DNA from: Chrysopilus asiliformis
Lineage: Eukaryota; Arthropoda; Insecta; Diptera; Rhagionidae
Reading direction: 5' to 3'
Assembly: GCA_964034945.1 (NCBI GenBank)
Contig: OZ035961.1
Span: forward strand, 93,940,991 to 94,004,990
DNA length: 64,000 bases
Part shown: one piece after another, positions 1-12,324 of the stretch
Layout: each line of letters opens with the position of its first letter
Position numbering within the stretch: position 1 is the stretch's first letter
Notes under the pieces: generated by a model
Told to the model about the DNA's origin: nothing
Seen by the model: the letters and a program-made list of their open reading frames with translations, nothing else
Databases searched by the model: none
Position numbers and translations under genes: made by a program

Positions 1-1644
1 TCATGTACAAAGTTATGCACAAAACGAAAAATGTGTTTCTTCCTTAGAGTTGCCTAATGGAGGGCTGTTTTGAAGGAGCAGAAGAATTAAATTGCCGCAG
101 TTTGCGGAAGATTTCCCTATCACTGTGCAAAATTTAACAGACAATAGAAAATATTTACAAGTTAGTTTTATACAATCCAATTTTAAAAAATATTTGTAAA
201 TATTAGACAAATTTTTAAGCAATATTCTAATAGATTGTTATGGAAACACTGAAAATTCAGAAATCTCCCAAAGAAGACGTGTCAGATTTAAAAAAAACTA
301 GAGATTTTATTGATGTAGAATGCCCAATCCGTTCGAAATAGACTGTTCGAAAAATTAAATTTTTAATACAGAAAAAACTTGCGATTAAATTTTCTGTGTA
401 TACAAAAAAGAATCAAGTATAATGACTTCTCATTTACACTCATTGTAGAGAATATGCTTATTTTTAGTGTAAATCCTGAATATTTCTCTGGCTGAATATT
501 TTTCTTCAGCTCTACAATAATTTCAAATTAAAATTTTTGAAATTGTGCAAATTTAATGATAATATGGAATCGTTTTCAAGTAAACCACTTGGGCTGTTTA
601 TAAAATATGTGAAGCTTTTTTGCCTTTTTGAAGCCTTTACTCCCTTTCCTCATGTTTTTGGCTGGGATTTTATTCCCTCTCTTCCAAATAAATGTGACAT
701 ATTTTATGGACAGCCCAGTATAGCAAGGGCACAAAAGTGTTGTGCGAAATACCAGTTTTTAAAATTTCGCCGAAAAAATCTTTTCAAGTTAATATAGTTT
801 TTTTAAATATCTCTACCGTCTCCTTTTTAAACAAATTGCATTTTTTTACCATTTACGAATTCAATCAATTATTATAATAAAGAACAGCACTACTGTTTGT
901 TAAAATTCCACCATTTTAATGTTTTTCTTATTACCATTTGTACCAAACGCTCAATGATGGTTCGTTTGTTACCGGCAGACTCAGAAACGTTTCAACGGAA
1001 TTTCATGAAACTTTACAGTTAAGCTAATGATATAACAGGTTCAAATGTATACTGCAAGCATGAATCAAAGGATTACAAGTAATTTAGTTTGAAAGTTTCC
1101 ATTCGTACGAAGAGAATTAAAATATTGTCATATCGAAAAGTTATACAGGCAAAAAGCATTTAGAATGTGATTTTAAATATCTTTGCCATGCATCAAAATT
1201 CACTTTATCACCACTTCCATATACAAACGTGTATTTTTTGTGAGTTTAATTAGAGTAAACATTGAAATATTCCATCGTGTTTAAGAATACTGATATGAAA
1301 ATCTATCTAATGTTGTTTCTTCTGAAAAAAAACAATAAATTTCCGTTCGAAACTCACGTATAAAAGCTAGTCAGTAATAAAACTCTTAAAATTTGATTTC
1401 GAAAAGACTTTTTTTTATAATAAAACTAATTGTAAGTAGCAACATTTTTTTTTGTTTTAAATAAAATATGAATGTTTTGACTAAATAATGCATTGCGATT
1501 AAAAATTCGTGTCGAATATTACAATTGCTCTCATATGAGAAAAAATACCTATTCATCAAAAATATTTTGTCCCTAACATACTATTAAATTTGATTTAATT
1601 TAAAAAAGAAATTATATTTAAAAAAAATGAAAAAATATAACTAA
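1..1644. other. Non-coding flank downstream of POSH
   Basis: AT-rich sequence with no ORF that looks coding. A dispersed repeat motif (TGTGAC followed by ATTTTATGGACAGCCC) lies at 693-715 and recurs elsewhere in the window. The POSH 3'UTR must extend leftward from 1645, but I cannot fix its end. Confidence 0.5.
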
Positions 1645-4600
1645 TTATAGATCAGGCTCAACAAATGATGCTGGAAATAGTCCAGTTTTATTTGTTCTAG
1701 CGTGCGTGCCCTTATACCATCCGTTCTTTTGTTTTTTATGCACAAAAACAATATCACCAACATTCAATTCCAATTCAACATCAGTATTCGGTGGATATTG
1801 AACTATGCATCTAAATCTGTGAATATTATTTGGAAGTTTCAGTAATTGGCAGAGAAAATTACAAGATTTTTTCATACCTTTCTCTCATATGGGATGAAGA
1901 TGATTTCCCACCTGGGGAATTTCCAGTAATTTGTGATGAAATCGTATTCGCATCCAAACTTTGCGATTTTCGATGGACATGAGTGCTGCTGCTGTGCGGA
2001 TAGCCAGTATTTCTCGATACGCTGGCATTATGAGAGCTCGATTTACTTATAAAATTGGGATTGCTACCAATGATGCTGCTTATTTCGAAATTATTGCGGG
2101 AAATATTCTCGTCCTGTTTTTGACGTATTCTATATTATTTTTATAAAAACGAAAATATATAAATGATGTGCACATTTAAACAATTATAAAAGCTCACCCT
2201 TGCAATGGAGTTCTTTCTTTGTGGCCCTTCACTCTTTGAGAGCCAAAGGCGCCATGCGATTCATTTAACGGTAGAATATGATTCCCGATATCTTTTGGAA
2301 GACTTTGCAGAAGTTGACTTGGACATGATCCCGATCTAATGAAAGTAATAACAAAAAATATCAACTCCAGTAAAATATTACAAGAAAAACGAAGTTTAAA
2401 ATACTACCTAACATGCACTGGATGTGACATAACATTATGTCTCGATGATGATGGTGCGGAATTTGGTATAGGATCTTCGAATACTGGATTATCCATTGAA
2501 TACGATGGCGATGGATTCGCCGAGTGCGGTGGGGATTTTGATCGCTTCATATTTGTTAAACGTTTCATTAAACTAACAGCTGACGATGTACTCGATTCCT
2601 TTTTCTCCTTATCTTTAGTAATACCTAATTGTGCATGTGTTTGTTGCTGCTGCTGCTGTTGCTGATTATTTTGATCTTTATTGGTGTTTCCCGATTTCAT
2701 TGATGGATTACTGTCTTGTAATCGTTGACCGTTATTCATTAACTTCCTATTAAAAAAATTCTCCACTTGTTGGCCAAGTGGCTTTGCCCAAACGGACGTA
2801 GTGGCCGCTGCTGGCGTAGCTGCATTACTTCTGGGTGGTAAATCGGGTGGCGGAATGGCCTGCATTGATGTATTTACATAGTTTTGATGATTTTGAATCG
2901 AGCCGGATGGTGGGGAGGTGATGATTTGCTGATGGGGATTATGGGAGACTTTTCTCTGATGGACGATTTGTTGCTACAATTAAGCCGGGGTAAAAAACAT
3001 TTCGTACAGTAAATTAAAAAGAAAAATACTTGATCCCGGCTTCGCAAGGGTGTTACGTAATTTCCAGGAAACACTCCTGATTTGTCGGCCCAGTTTTTTC
3101 CCTTATACCAACCGTCTAAGCAGCGTTCAGTTACAAAATATACACCTGAAATAAAAATTTGATGTGTAACATAAATCTTAAAGTGACCAAAAAATGATCT
3201 TACATCCTTTTTTCAGTTCAAGTTCATCACATTTTCTTGGCTTGTAGGGATACAAAGCGACGTAAGCCCATGGCAGACTCGGAACATGATTGGAATGAGT
3301 ACTCGATTTTAATACATTAGCTCTAGTTGTGTGTTGCGTTAGATTTTGTGCTTGAAATTGAGAATCACTTGGACGGGATAATCCGGCTTTATGTACACTT
3401 GCGACAGTCGATGAGGCTGCATTTGCTGGTGAGTTGTTCGACGTTGTTGCGGTGCAGTCATTCGGTTCGGGTATGCTTAAAATTTCCGCTGAATGTCGAT
3501 TTGTTTGCGCGTTGCCCAATTGTTGATTGACGATGAGTGCATTTAATGAATGTCGTTTCTCCCGAGTATCGACATGTTTTACCTTTCCGGCTGGATTATG
3601 TTCTGGCGTATTAATTGGACTGCTGGGAGCTGAATTTGAACTAGTATTGCTGCTGCTGATCGAATTCGGACTTGTTGTTGCCGTAGAGATGCTCGAGTCA
3701 CTGGAATTACTTTCGTTCGGAACTGGCGGAAGACAACGCGGAACAATGAATGGCGCCGTACCACCAGATTCTAGTAGCTGTTTTGACAGATTGTTCATTT
3801 CCACGAATGCAATTGGAAAAATCCCAATACACGATCCGATTCGGCCTTCAGCCCAATTGTGATCGACACGACGCAAAACGTTGATCATTGTGCCCTTTTT
3901 AAATGTTAAGCAGCCTTCCTCCTCATTCGGACCCATTTTAAAATCATACAAAGCCACACACTGTGGGACGGGTAGTGGGACAATTATCTGAAATTATTCG
4001 AAAATTATTTTACTACGAAATCGTGATTAAGCGATAGATTTTACCTGGACATAGTTAATGGGAAAAGCTCCCTCTCGATCGTGCAATTCTCCGATGAACC
4101 AATTTAAATCTATTTTTCTCTTGAGTAATATAATATCACCTTTCTTGAAATTTAAGTCACTGAAATCATATGGAATCGCACAGTTAATCGTATTTCTATA
4201 GTAAACCGAGTTCAATTCTTACCCATGTTCCTTAGATATAAAATCGTATAATGCAAATGCGTGCGGTACAATTCGTCTGCTTAAATTTTGTTCATTTGAA
4301 GCTCGTATTTGTTGATCGATTGCTATTATTCTAGAACTATCGTTTATATCAATGCTATTCGACCCTGTATTGTTGCTATTGCTATTAGCTACTAAAGGTT
4401 TTTGAGACTTTGCTGTATTATTTTGATTATGCGTTGAGTTTTTTAAACCTGAAAGATTTTCATTAAAAATTGCGTGAATGATTTGTTATATGAAAATAAA
4501 ATATTATAAACAGGAAGGTTAGTAAAAAAAGAGTTTGGCAATTTTATTATGAACAGAAAAATGGTCACAATTGAGATTTTAAACAGTTAAGTGAAAATAA

Positions 4601-6077
4601 TCAGTTCACCGTTCAAGAAATCGAAAATAAAAATAATTTCCAGCAACAAATATGTTCTTAGAAACCTGCAAATTTCGTGCAAAATTGTTTATGTGTACAC
4701 ACAAATAGAAATCAGTTGCAATCTTCATTTCAAGGCCTTTACTTTGCGAATCATAATTCGATCCAGATAGTAGAGCTATCTAGTCAAGATAATGTGTAGA
4801 AAAGCCCATTACTATGAATCATATTCTCATACTATCTTAATAGGAGCGTGATTTAAGGTCAATTGAATTGATAGAAGATAAAAATAATAGCACACATTTT
4901 TGAGTCGCTTAGAATAATGCGTATAAAAGATAATGGAATCTGTGGAATAATGTCAAAAGCGTTGGAGACTTCGAGCTAACGGATTTTTTACTCATTTTAT
5001 ATTTAGGTATATTTAAGTCAAGATCTCGACTAGACAAAAATTTCATCTACTTCGGACATCCTAAAATGGCCGTCAAACTGAAAACAAGCGCGAAAAATTT
5101 CGAAAATTTCATTAATTCTCATGCATAATTGCCAAATTAGCCGGTTAATAGGCTTAAAAAATTCATGAGGGAGTTGTAAAAAAATCAAAGCCGCCAAATT
5201 TTAGCAGTGCGTACTTCATACAATAAATTGCGAAAAGCATGACGAAGGGGGGAAGAGTCGAAAGGCCGAAAAAAAGCGTGACGTATTTTATGAACACCAT
5301 CTAACTAGAAGAAAATCGAATTAAAATCCTTTATAAACAAAACAAAACAAAATATTGTTGAAAATGATGCATACCGTAAGTCCATATTTTTTAACAACAA
5401 GAAGCAAAATCAGATGTTGCATTTTAACTCAACTTAAGGCCAATATTTTTATATTATGAAGCAACATTGAAGCCAAAATCAAGTGATTTTGAAGGCATTT
5501 CAATATATTGAAGCAAAAATTTTGACCGTGTAATGATGTTGCCCAAATTGACCGTTAAACTTCTTTTGGGTATTCGCATAAAAAGAAATTCAAATAAAGC
5601 CCGGTATTAATAACAATTGCTGGTAAATTATGATACTGTAATTTCGAAAACAGTCTAATTTTTACAATTTAAATAATTCCACATAATATGGAGGATGTCC
5701 GTTAAAATTACGGTGACGGCCTTTCGATTACAAGCAGTAAATTAGTATTAAATTACCTTCTAGAATCCTCATGAGAAGGACATTTGGTGGCAATTCATCA
5801 ATTTTCACTTCGACAAGTACTCGACATTCAGGACATCTCAACTCTTGCCGACTATTAACAATTACCTGTTGGCGATAAAAAAAAAATACAAATTCACACA
5901 TCTATAGATGCACAGGTAGACAAACGATTCATACAGATTCATATCTAGAAAAAAATAGCTTACCTCAAGACATTTTCTACAAAAAGTGTGTTGGCAAGGT
6001 AAAACCTTTGAAGACGTATCCAAACGCTCCAGACAAACCGAACATTCGAGAAGATCATTTAGTGTCCTCTCATCCAT
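1645..6077 (-). CDS. POSH: POSH/SH3RF E3 ubiquitin ligase scaffold, 10 exons
   Basis: RING-type ubiquitin ligase and scaffold; in animals POSH assembles the JNK cascade (Rac, MLK, JNK) and acts in trafficking and innate immunity. CDS exons (high to low): 6077-5964, 5865-5757, 4448-4223, 4159-4045, 3987-3204, 3145-3030, 2973-2408, 2335-2198, 2129-1878, 1816-1645; 2592 nt, 863 aa, all phases agree. The RING spans about residues 1-60 ([13 protein letters not shown], then CPEC in exon 2). SH3 domains lie near residues 136-187, 195-250, 428-483 and 806-863, matching the family order, with ALYDF, ALYPY and WYKG signatures. Linkers are rich in Ser, Asn and Pro, with a short poly-Gln run in exon 7. 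Exon 9 uses the TATAG acceptor ending at 2130; the nearer CAG acceptor would break the frame. It is divergent from the zinc-finger gene at 7122. Confidence 0.95.
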
Positions 6078-7121
6078 TGTTTTAAATAGATAATTAAACT
6101 AGATTGCTACCCATTAAACGAATAAATACTTTTTAATATATTTCACATTGGATTGCACAATTTCCTTTCCTAAGCATAAAAAACCAACATTCTGAACGTC
6201 TGCGATGAGATTTCCGGCAAAGTCTCTTCACATACCGGAAAAAGGATTAATACAGAGTAACTAAACCGAATTAAATCGGCTTGGAACACCCATTTGATCA
6301 CTTTTTATAAAATTTTATTGACTCGCCAGCAGTCAGGCTACCCTAAATTCCTAGACAAATGATAAAAAGTGCCAACTTCTCGTTATTGTTATAAGAGGAA
6401 CTGAAACTCATTCTAGAGGGCCATGAATCTCAGGGTGTAAGGTACATGTATGAAGCCGAATCATAGAAATTTGAATGCAAATTTTTTAATAAAATATTTA
6501 ATAAATACGTGAAATTAAAATTGAGATTGAAGTACATGTTGCACATAAAAGTTACATTAGACCAAATCAGTCTGCACATAAACACGACCATTAAGGTTTC
6601 ACTGTATTAAAAAATGTGACTTTCCCTATCATCTTCCAGTTCATGGTTTTTAAAAAAATAAATCGAAAACGCAACATTGAAGTTTTTCAATTAATTTTCT
6701 TAATTTTAATTTAATTTCAGAAATTAAAGATTCTATCTGAACAATTTTACTTGCCTAAATTAATGTTGGCGAAGGGAAGCTAAAAGTTTTTCTGGCTTGA
6801 AACATCTATTTGATTTTGATAATAACGGTTCTCCTTTGTCCATTTTTATAGTAATCATCCGTAACTCAAAAACTACCAGAGCAGAGTTGAGTAAAAAAAA
6901 CCTTACTCGGGCATTTTAAAACGCTTTTTTAAATTTTATTTTAATTTGCGTTTTTAAGTGGCGTTTCGGAACACACCCTCAGCATTGTCAAATTAGCTCG
7001 GTCTAAACGCGCCCTATGGATGTTAAAATAAATATGGTTTTGACATAACAGAAAATCGTAAACAAATTTATTTCTAATCAGAAAAAGTTGTGATGCAAGG
7101 ATTTGATTTTAAAAAGCTGTG
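6078..7121. promoter_or_regulatory. Divergent intergenic region between POSH and the ZAD zinc-finger gene
   Basis: About 1 kb separates two genes transcribed away from each other, so it should hold both promoters and 5'UTRs. I see no ORF and no clear core-promoter element that I would name. Confidence 0.4.
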
Positions 7122-9399
7122 ATGATGGATATAATTTGTCGTTTGTGTTTAGAAACGAAGAAGCAATTTTTAAATGTTTTTAGTGATGAAGCAATGAACG
7201 AAGGAGATGTTGCTAACAAAATACAAAAATATCTTTACGTTGAGGTAATTTTAGACGAAACTCGTATTTCACTAGTAAACATAACGAAAGAATATTTTTT
7301 TCTAGATAAAACGTGATGATGTACACAAGGATATTTGTTTAACTTGTTTGCAAAAACTAGAAGACTTCCATTCATTTTGTGTTCAGGTAATCGCTATAAG
7401 AAAATTTATAATTTATGAAAATTTAAGGGACTGTCCATAAATACGTCACAGTTTTAGGGGAGAGGGAAGGTCTGTGGTAGTTTGATGGATGTACTAAAAT
7501 CGAAAGAGTACTAAAACCGTCCAACCCAGAATTCTTGTGACGTGTTTTGTGGATAATCCTTAACTCTTTCATCCACCCCTGCAAGTTTTTCCCTGCAAAT
7601 TTTGGTTTGTTGCAAAATTTTAAATTTTAACTTTCGTATAAAAACTGGTAAGCAACGTCGGGGATGAAAGGGTTAACTATAATTCCATTGGATTATTATT
7701 TATGGAAAGGTTATGGAAAACTGTATTCTAACAAAATGTATAAAATTCTGTGATTTTAGGTAGAAGTAAATCAATTTCGATTAATATGCAAACAGGAGTC
7801 AAACTGCCAAGATAATAAAACAGGAATAAATATTACTGAAGAAAATGCCCTTACAAATGATAGCAATGCCCGTGAACTAAAAAAACTCTCTAATTATGAA
7901 TTGGATAAGCAATCAGAAGTTACTTGTTCTGAAAGCAAAAATCATAATCCTAAAGAATTAATCGAATCCCCAAGAATTTTTCCAAAAGAAGACACTACGA
8001 GTTTTGATAAAAGTGTCGATGGTTTTGATAGTGAGGAAAACTCTCAAGTTAACGATGGAAAAACTATAAATAGAGCTGCGTCTTACTTGAAACAAAATAA
8101 TTTTCCTGAAGTTCTCATTAAAGATAGCAAACTTATCGTAAGAGGAAAAAAGTTATTCGATCTAATGTCGAAGTAAATTTAAAGACATTTCTTTTAACAT
8201 ACATTTAGCTATTGTTTTTTTATAGGTTTTACAAATTAAATTGCACGTTATGTAGGGATAGTAATAAAAAGCAATTTACTCGAATCTCACAATTGATTAT
8301 CCATTACACTTCTGTTCATTCTGTGAAAGGTTTTGTGTCTTGCTGTGGACTTACGCTAAATAATCCTAGACTGATGGCTCTTCATATGGCTCGGCATTTG
8401 CAACCAGAAGCATTTAGGTTCGTAAGAATAGCGTATTTTTTTACACTTTGATTCAATTTTATTTAAAGATGTCCCGAATGTAACAAAATGATGACTTGTC
8501 CGAAAATTCTCCGTCGTCATATTCAAAATCATCTTCCTGAAGAAAGTCGACCATTGGCGTGCTCACAGTGTCCACGACGGTTTAGTTATAGTAGTGCTCT
8601 TTTGGCCCACCAAGTCCTACATTTGCCAGAAACCGAACGAGATTCACATATTTGCGACGAATGTGGCAAAACGTAATAAAAAACGGATTTATTGTAAAAA
8701 TTAAAAATCATAAATTATTTTTTTTTAGATTCGCTTCAACTGGGCGTCTGTCTAAACATTTCAACGTAGCACACAACATTAGTGGAAGCCAACAATTCAT
8801 CTGCCATGAATGTGGAAAGCAATTTAGCTGCAAGGGCAATTTCACTTACCATTTAACAACGCATGAACAAATTCATCAAGTGCAGTGCGAAATATGCAAG
8901 AAATGGTAAGGATTCTATAATAATATGTATCACATCCTATCGCAGATCGTTACAGGTTCAAAAATAAATTATGTCTGCGGAAACACATGCCACAGCATTC
9001 ATCGTCCAGGCACAGCTGTGGGAAATGTCCATACACTTCAGTCAATCCGCAGTCCTTGAAGAATCATATTAAAGTCCATCATTCAAGCGATAAACCATTT
9101 ACATGTGATCAGTGCGGGCGCAACTTTAAGTTAAAAAACACCCTTATTAATCACATGGTTCAGCACACGGGCATTCGTAAATATTCCTGTGAATTTTGTA
9201 AAAGAAAATTCGCATCTAGTGGCAACTATTATTCACATCGCAAGCGAATGCATCCAGCGGAACTGTCACAATTAAATCAACGTAAAGATGAAGAGCAAAG
9301 GTACATTGTTTAAAAAAATTTGGTCAGTCCCGTTCTAATATGAGTTTCCTTGCGATTTTCAGGATATTGAGACAAAAGCTTCTAGAGAAAAAGCTGTGA
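7122..9399 (+). CDS. ZAD-type C2H2 zinc-finger protein, 8 exons
   Basis: Probable nuclear DNA-binding transcription factor of the insect ZAD-ZNF family; its targets cannot be inferred. CDS exons: 7122-7244, 7306-7386, 7760-8172, 8226-8417, 8469-8672, 8729-8905, 8956-9300, 9363-9399; 1572 nt, 523 aa, all phases consistent. The N-terminal ZAD (zinc-associated dimerisation domain) has CRLC at residues 6-9 and CLTC at 52-55, split over exons 1-2. An acidic Ser/Lys/Glu-rich linker follows (exon 3). From about residue 206 there are roughly ten C2H2 fingers, the first two degenerate; typical ones start CPEC, CSQC, CDEC, CHEC, CEIC, CDQC and CEFC. Several introns split a finger just after its second Cys. 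The exon 4 donor must be AG|GTTCGT; the nearby GTAAGA gives a stop. Start chosen at the first of two adjacent ATGs. AATAAA lies at 9428-9433. Confidence 0.93.
7428..7560. mobile_element. 133-bp MITE-like inverted repeat in the zinc-finger gene intron
   Basis: The left end (GGACTGTCCATAAATACGTC) and the right end (GTGACGTGTTTTGTGGATAA) are imperfect inverted complements. The same terminal motif recurs through the window, for example at 35964-36090. It lies in intron 2 of the zinc-finger gene. Confidence 0.55.
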
Positions 9400-9755
9400 C
9401 CATCATTCCTGGTATTTTTTAGAACACAATAAATTATTAGTAAACCTTTTCGGAATGTTTTTTGCTAAATAGTTTTCTTTTTTTTTGTGTGTGTGTCTAC
9501 CAGAACAGATCTAGAGTTGATTCTGTAAGAAAACAAGTGGATTTTTATCAAAATCTTCGACTAAAATATGTCTTTAACTCTTCCAAACATTCAAGGCTGT
9601 TTATTAATTTTTCTAATTCTAAATTTTAAATGTTCGCACTCAAATACGGGTAGTAGGGTCTTAAAATATTTTTTAATTACAATTCATAGAAAAAAAAACG
9701 AATAATATTTAAATATCGTGTTTATTATGATTAAGGATTATACAATCTATAGCTT

Positions 9756-10658
9756 CTATTCGGATTTCTCGAATTTACTGCCATAGAACGGCACATACTG
9801 GAGAATTAGTTTCCAATCTGTGAAGTATAAAACTCCCAAACCGGCTGCACCTCCAAAACCCATACCAGTTGTAATCCTAAAAAAATTAAAAAAATATGTT
9901 ACAGGAGTTTAAAAATAATTTAAATTAATCAAAGTTTAAGTCCACAAAAAGTCTGCAAGATTGGACCTTGGGATAGTCGAGGCCCTCTAATAACGGCACT
10001 TTTGAAATATGGTCATAAACTTTTCGGACATCAAATTTTCAGAAAAAAAAGATTTAACTTGGTTTTAATTTTAGGGCTATAAATGAGAATCTCTGTCATT
10101 GAAGCACAATAGATTTTGGCGTTTTGTAGAAATTTGTGGGCACTTTTTCTATGATTTACAAACGCAGTCGAACCTCGGTCCTGAGTAAGTTCACAAACCG
10201 AGGTGTTCATGAACCGAAACACTTGTCGAAGAACTGAAATTTTGTTCACCAACTGAAACATTGTTCCTGAACCGAGGCATTTTTGGGGCCTAATAGTTCA
10301 CGAAGCGAGGTTCCACTGTGGAATAGCAACAATACTGTCGCAATTTGAGACATTAGAGGGCAACTTTTTAGCGACTGGATATTCTGTATGAACGGATCTA
10401 ATGCAATGCAGAACTGAATTATGCAAATCAATGTTAAAGTTCACAATTTGCTAATTTAAAGAGATATTTAAGACTATACGACGCTAAACCTCAATACTAG
10501 AAGTTTCAAGTGAATTTCTTTTCGCCTTTTTAAGGGACTACTTGCGATTACATAATGCGTAGTTTTAATACATTTCAGAAATATTTTATTTGCGGATTTT
10601 ATATTTACCACTGGACTGCTTGTTCAGCGTGTTTTTTTCCAACTGGGATCCTCAACAT
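9756..10658 (-). CDS. UQCR11: Cytochrome b-c1 complex subunit 10 (UQCR11, 6.4 kDa), 2 exons
   Basis: Small single-pass subunit of mitochondrial complex III (ubiquinol-cytochrome c reductase), inner membrane. Too short and too split to show as one long ORF. Exons: 10658-10609 (starts [16 protein letters not shown]) and 9876-9756; 171 nt, 56 aa, exactly the usual family length. The membrane segment is Gly-rich ([12 protein letters not shown]) and is followed by the family signature TDWKLIL, then VPFYGSKF and an acidic end. The splice TG|G restores Trp17, which aligns with the conserved Trp before the membrane helix. A minus-strand AATAAA lies at 9726-9721. The 732-bp intron carries a small transposon at 10165-10320. 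Confidence 0.92.
10165..10320. mobile_element. Small MITE-like element in the UQCR11 intron
   Basis: The left end CAGTCGAACCTCGG and the right end CGAGGTTCCACTGTG are inverted complements with one mismatch. The interior repeats degenerate GAACCGAG motifs. About 156 bp, no coding capacity. Confidence 0.6.
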
Positions 10659-12282
10659 TTTTGCTGCTTTTTGTTGTTAAAATTAAGAAAATTCCTTCGA
10701 AAACGGGCTTCGATAACCACGAACAAAATGTCACGCAGGGTTTTTGAATTCGTGAAATGTCAAAATTATACTTCGACTGAAGTTGTCGTTTCTGCAAAAA
10801 CTAGCCATAATGTTTTCTGATTGAAATAGAGTGCCTTGAAGATATGAAGGTGGGGCTGGACTTCAAAGCGCGAATTTTTAAAAACACACCCAAAAACATA
10901 TCGCACGAAAATTCGTTCCCCTTCGAGTTCGAAAACTATATTTCGCATTGGGAAACGCAGTCACCAATCCACGGAAAACTGGTATAACGGTCAAAGTAGA
11001 GTGGCCCACTTTGTCGCACACTGCTCACACTTGTTGGACAATGCATATGTGTGAGTGCGTGCTTTCTTCTTTCGATATTCGTGCGACAGGCGTTTTGAAA
11101 GATTTTTACGCTTGTTGAATCCAGTCGTAATAGTTGAAATCATAAGGCGTGGCTGACGGTCAATTTTTTGCCAAATTTTACTTTACAATGCCCGATAGTA
11201 TAAACAAAATGCTATTGAGTAAACTGAGTTTGAAGTTGTCCTCAAACCGGTACGAACATAATTTGAATACAATATTCATATTTGATTTTTCTTCAAATGA
11301 AAAAAAGATTCTGAATAATGTAAGCCTTGCCTTCGTTAAACAGATTGATAAACCCAGAATTTCAATTCAATTTATTGACGCGAGAGCGAAGGAGAAATGA
11401 CACTTGCATCTCGGGTCAATTTTTGTCGTCTATTACTGCAAAAAAAAATGTTTTTTCAGCTTCTCTAACGTACTTTTTTCTCTATTAGCAGTGAGGTATT
11501 TTAGATATCAATCTTAACGAATTTTTTTTGCTGATCCTCGTCCTCTCTTTTAAAATTGTGTCTGATGAATTTTGATATTGATTTTTCTAAAATTATTTTT
11601 TAAATAGTAATAAAATTTTTGTATTATTCTTGTTCTTTTTATTTAATGCAGTAACATTTATAAAGTAGTTTGGAAATACTTTCAAAGCTAAACAAAATTA
11701 TAAAAACTCAATAGCAATTATGTAACATATCCGTTAATTATAAGAGTAATAAAATTATTTGTTTTATAAACCATCGCTTAGTTTTTAAAATACAGTAGTA
11801 TCTCGATTATCCGAAATCTCGAAAATCCTCTGTAATCCTCTGTAAGTACTCTGTAATCCGAATTGATTGCACTTCGATAATCCGAATTAGTTTTAAAAAG
11901 AAAAATTTTGTTTCGAAATACTGTAATCAAAAAAGGTTAGACCATAATTTTGACTCACAAAATGTTTTGATGTGAATTAATGGGGTTATACGTGGGAGGA
12001 GTCGCGACAACGGCTAGTTCAACGCAAAGAGCAGTAAAAAAATTGCGAAAAAATTAAATTACCATAATATATTGTTTAAATTGTTAGTTTATATTAAATA
12101 TTAATGTTTATCGTGCCTAACTTTGTCTTTTGAATCTTTCGAAAATCGCACTCGATAATCTGAATATGGGTGCCCATTCAATTATTCGGATTATTGAGAT
12201 ACTCACAAAACCAATAATTTTTAATCAAAAAATTGTCGGCCAAGATGTCTGCACTCACCTAAAATATAAATTTTGTTATTAA
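10659..12282. other. Intergenic region between UQCR11 and the ODAD4-like gene
   Basis: It holds the UQCR11 promoter side and a decayed Tc1/pogo-like MITE at 11791-12206. An open frame at 11149-11400 begins at GTG and resembles no protein I know; I do not call it. A minus-strand AATAAA close to 12285 probably ends the ODAD4-like transcript. Confidence 0.4.
11791..12206. mobile_element. Decayed Tc1/mariner-pogo-like MITE
   Basis: The left end reads TACAGTAGTATCTCGATTAT and the right end, complemented, GTGAGTATCTCAATAATCCG, an imperfect inverted repeat. ATCCGAATT-type motifs repeat inside near both ends. No transposase ORF remains. An element of similar style is at 50661-51078. Confidence 0.55.
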
Positions 12283-12324
12283 TTTATTAGTTAAACCAGA
12301 AAATTTTGATTGCACTTACTTTGT

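Noticed and set aside
2100..2130. CAG acceptor at GTCAAAAACAG for POSH exon 9
   Set aside because: Out of frame with exon 8; the TATAG acceptor upstream restores the frame.
2339..2665. Plus-strand frame ending in a Cys run
   Set aside because: Antisense shadow of POSH exon 7; the Cys run is the reverse of the Gln codon repeat.
3527..3862. Plus-strand frame of 111 codons
   Set aside because: Antisense shadow of POSH exon 5.
11149..11400. 83-codon plus-strand frame
   Set aside because: Begins at GTG, not ATG; no similarity to known proteins and no splice context. Chance frame.
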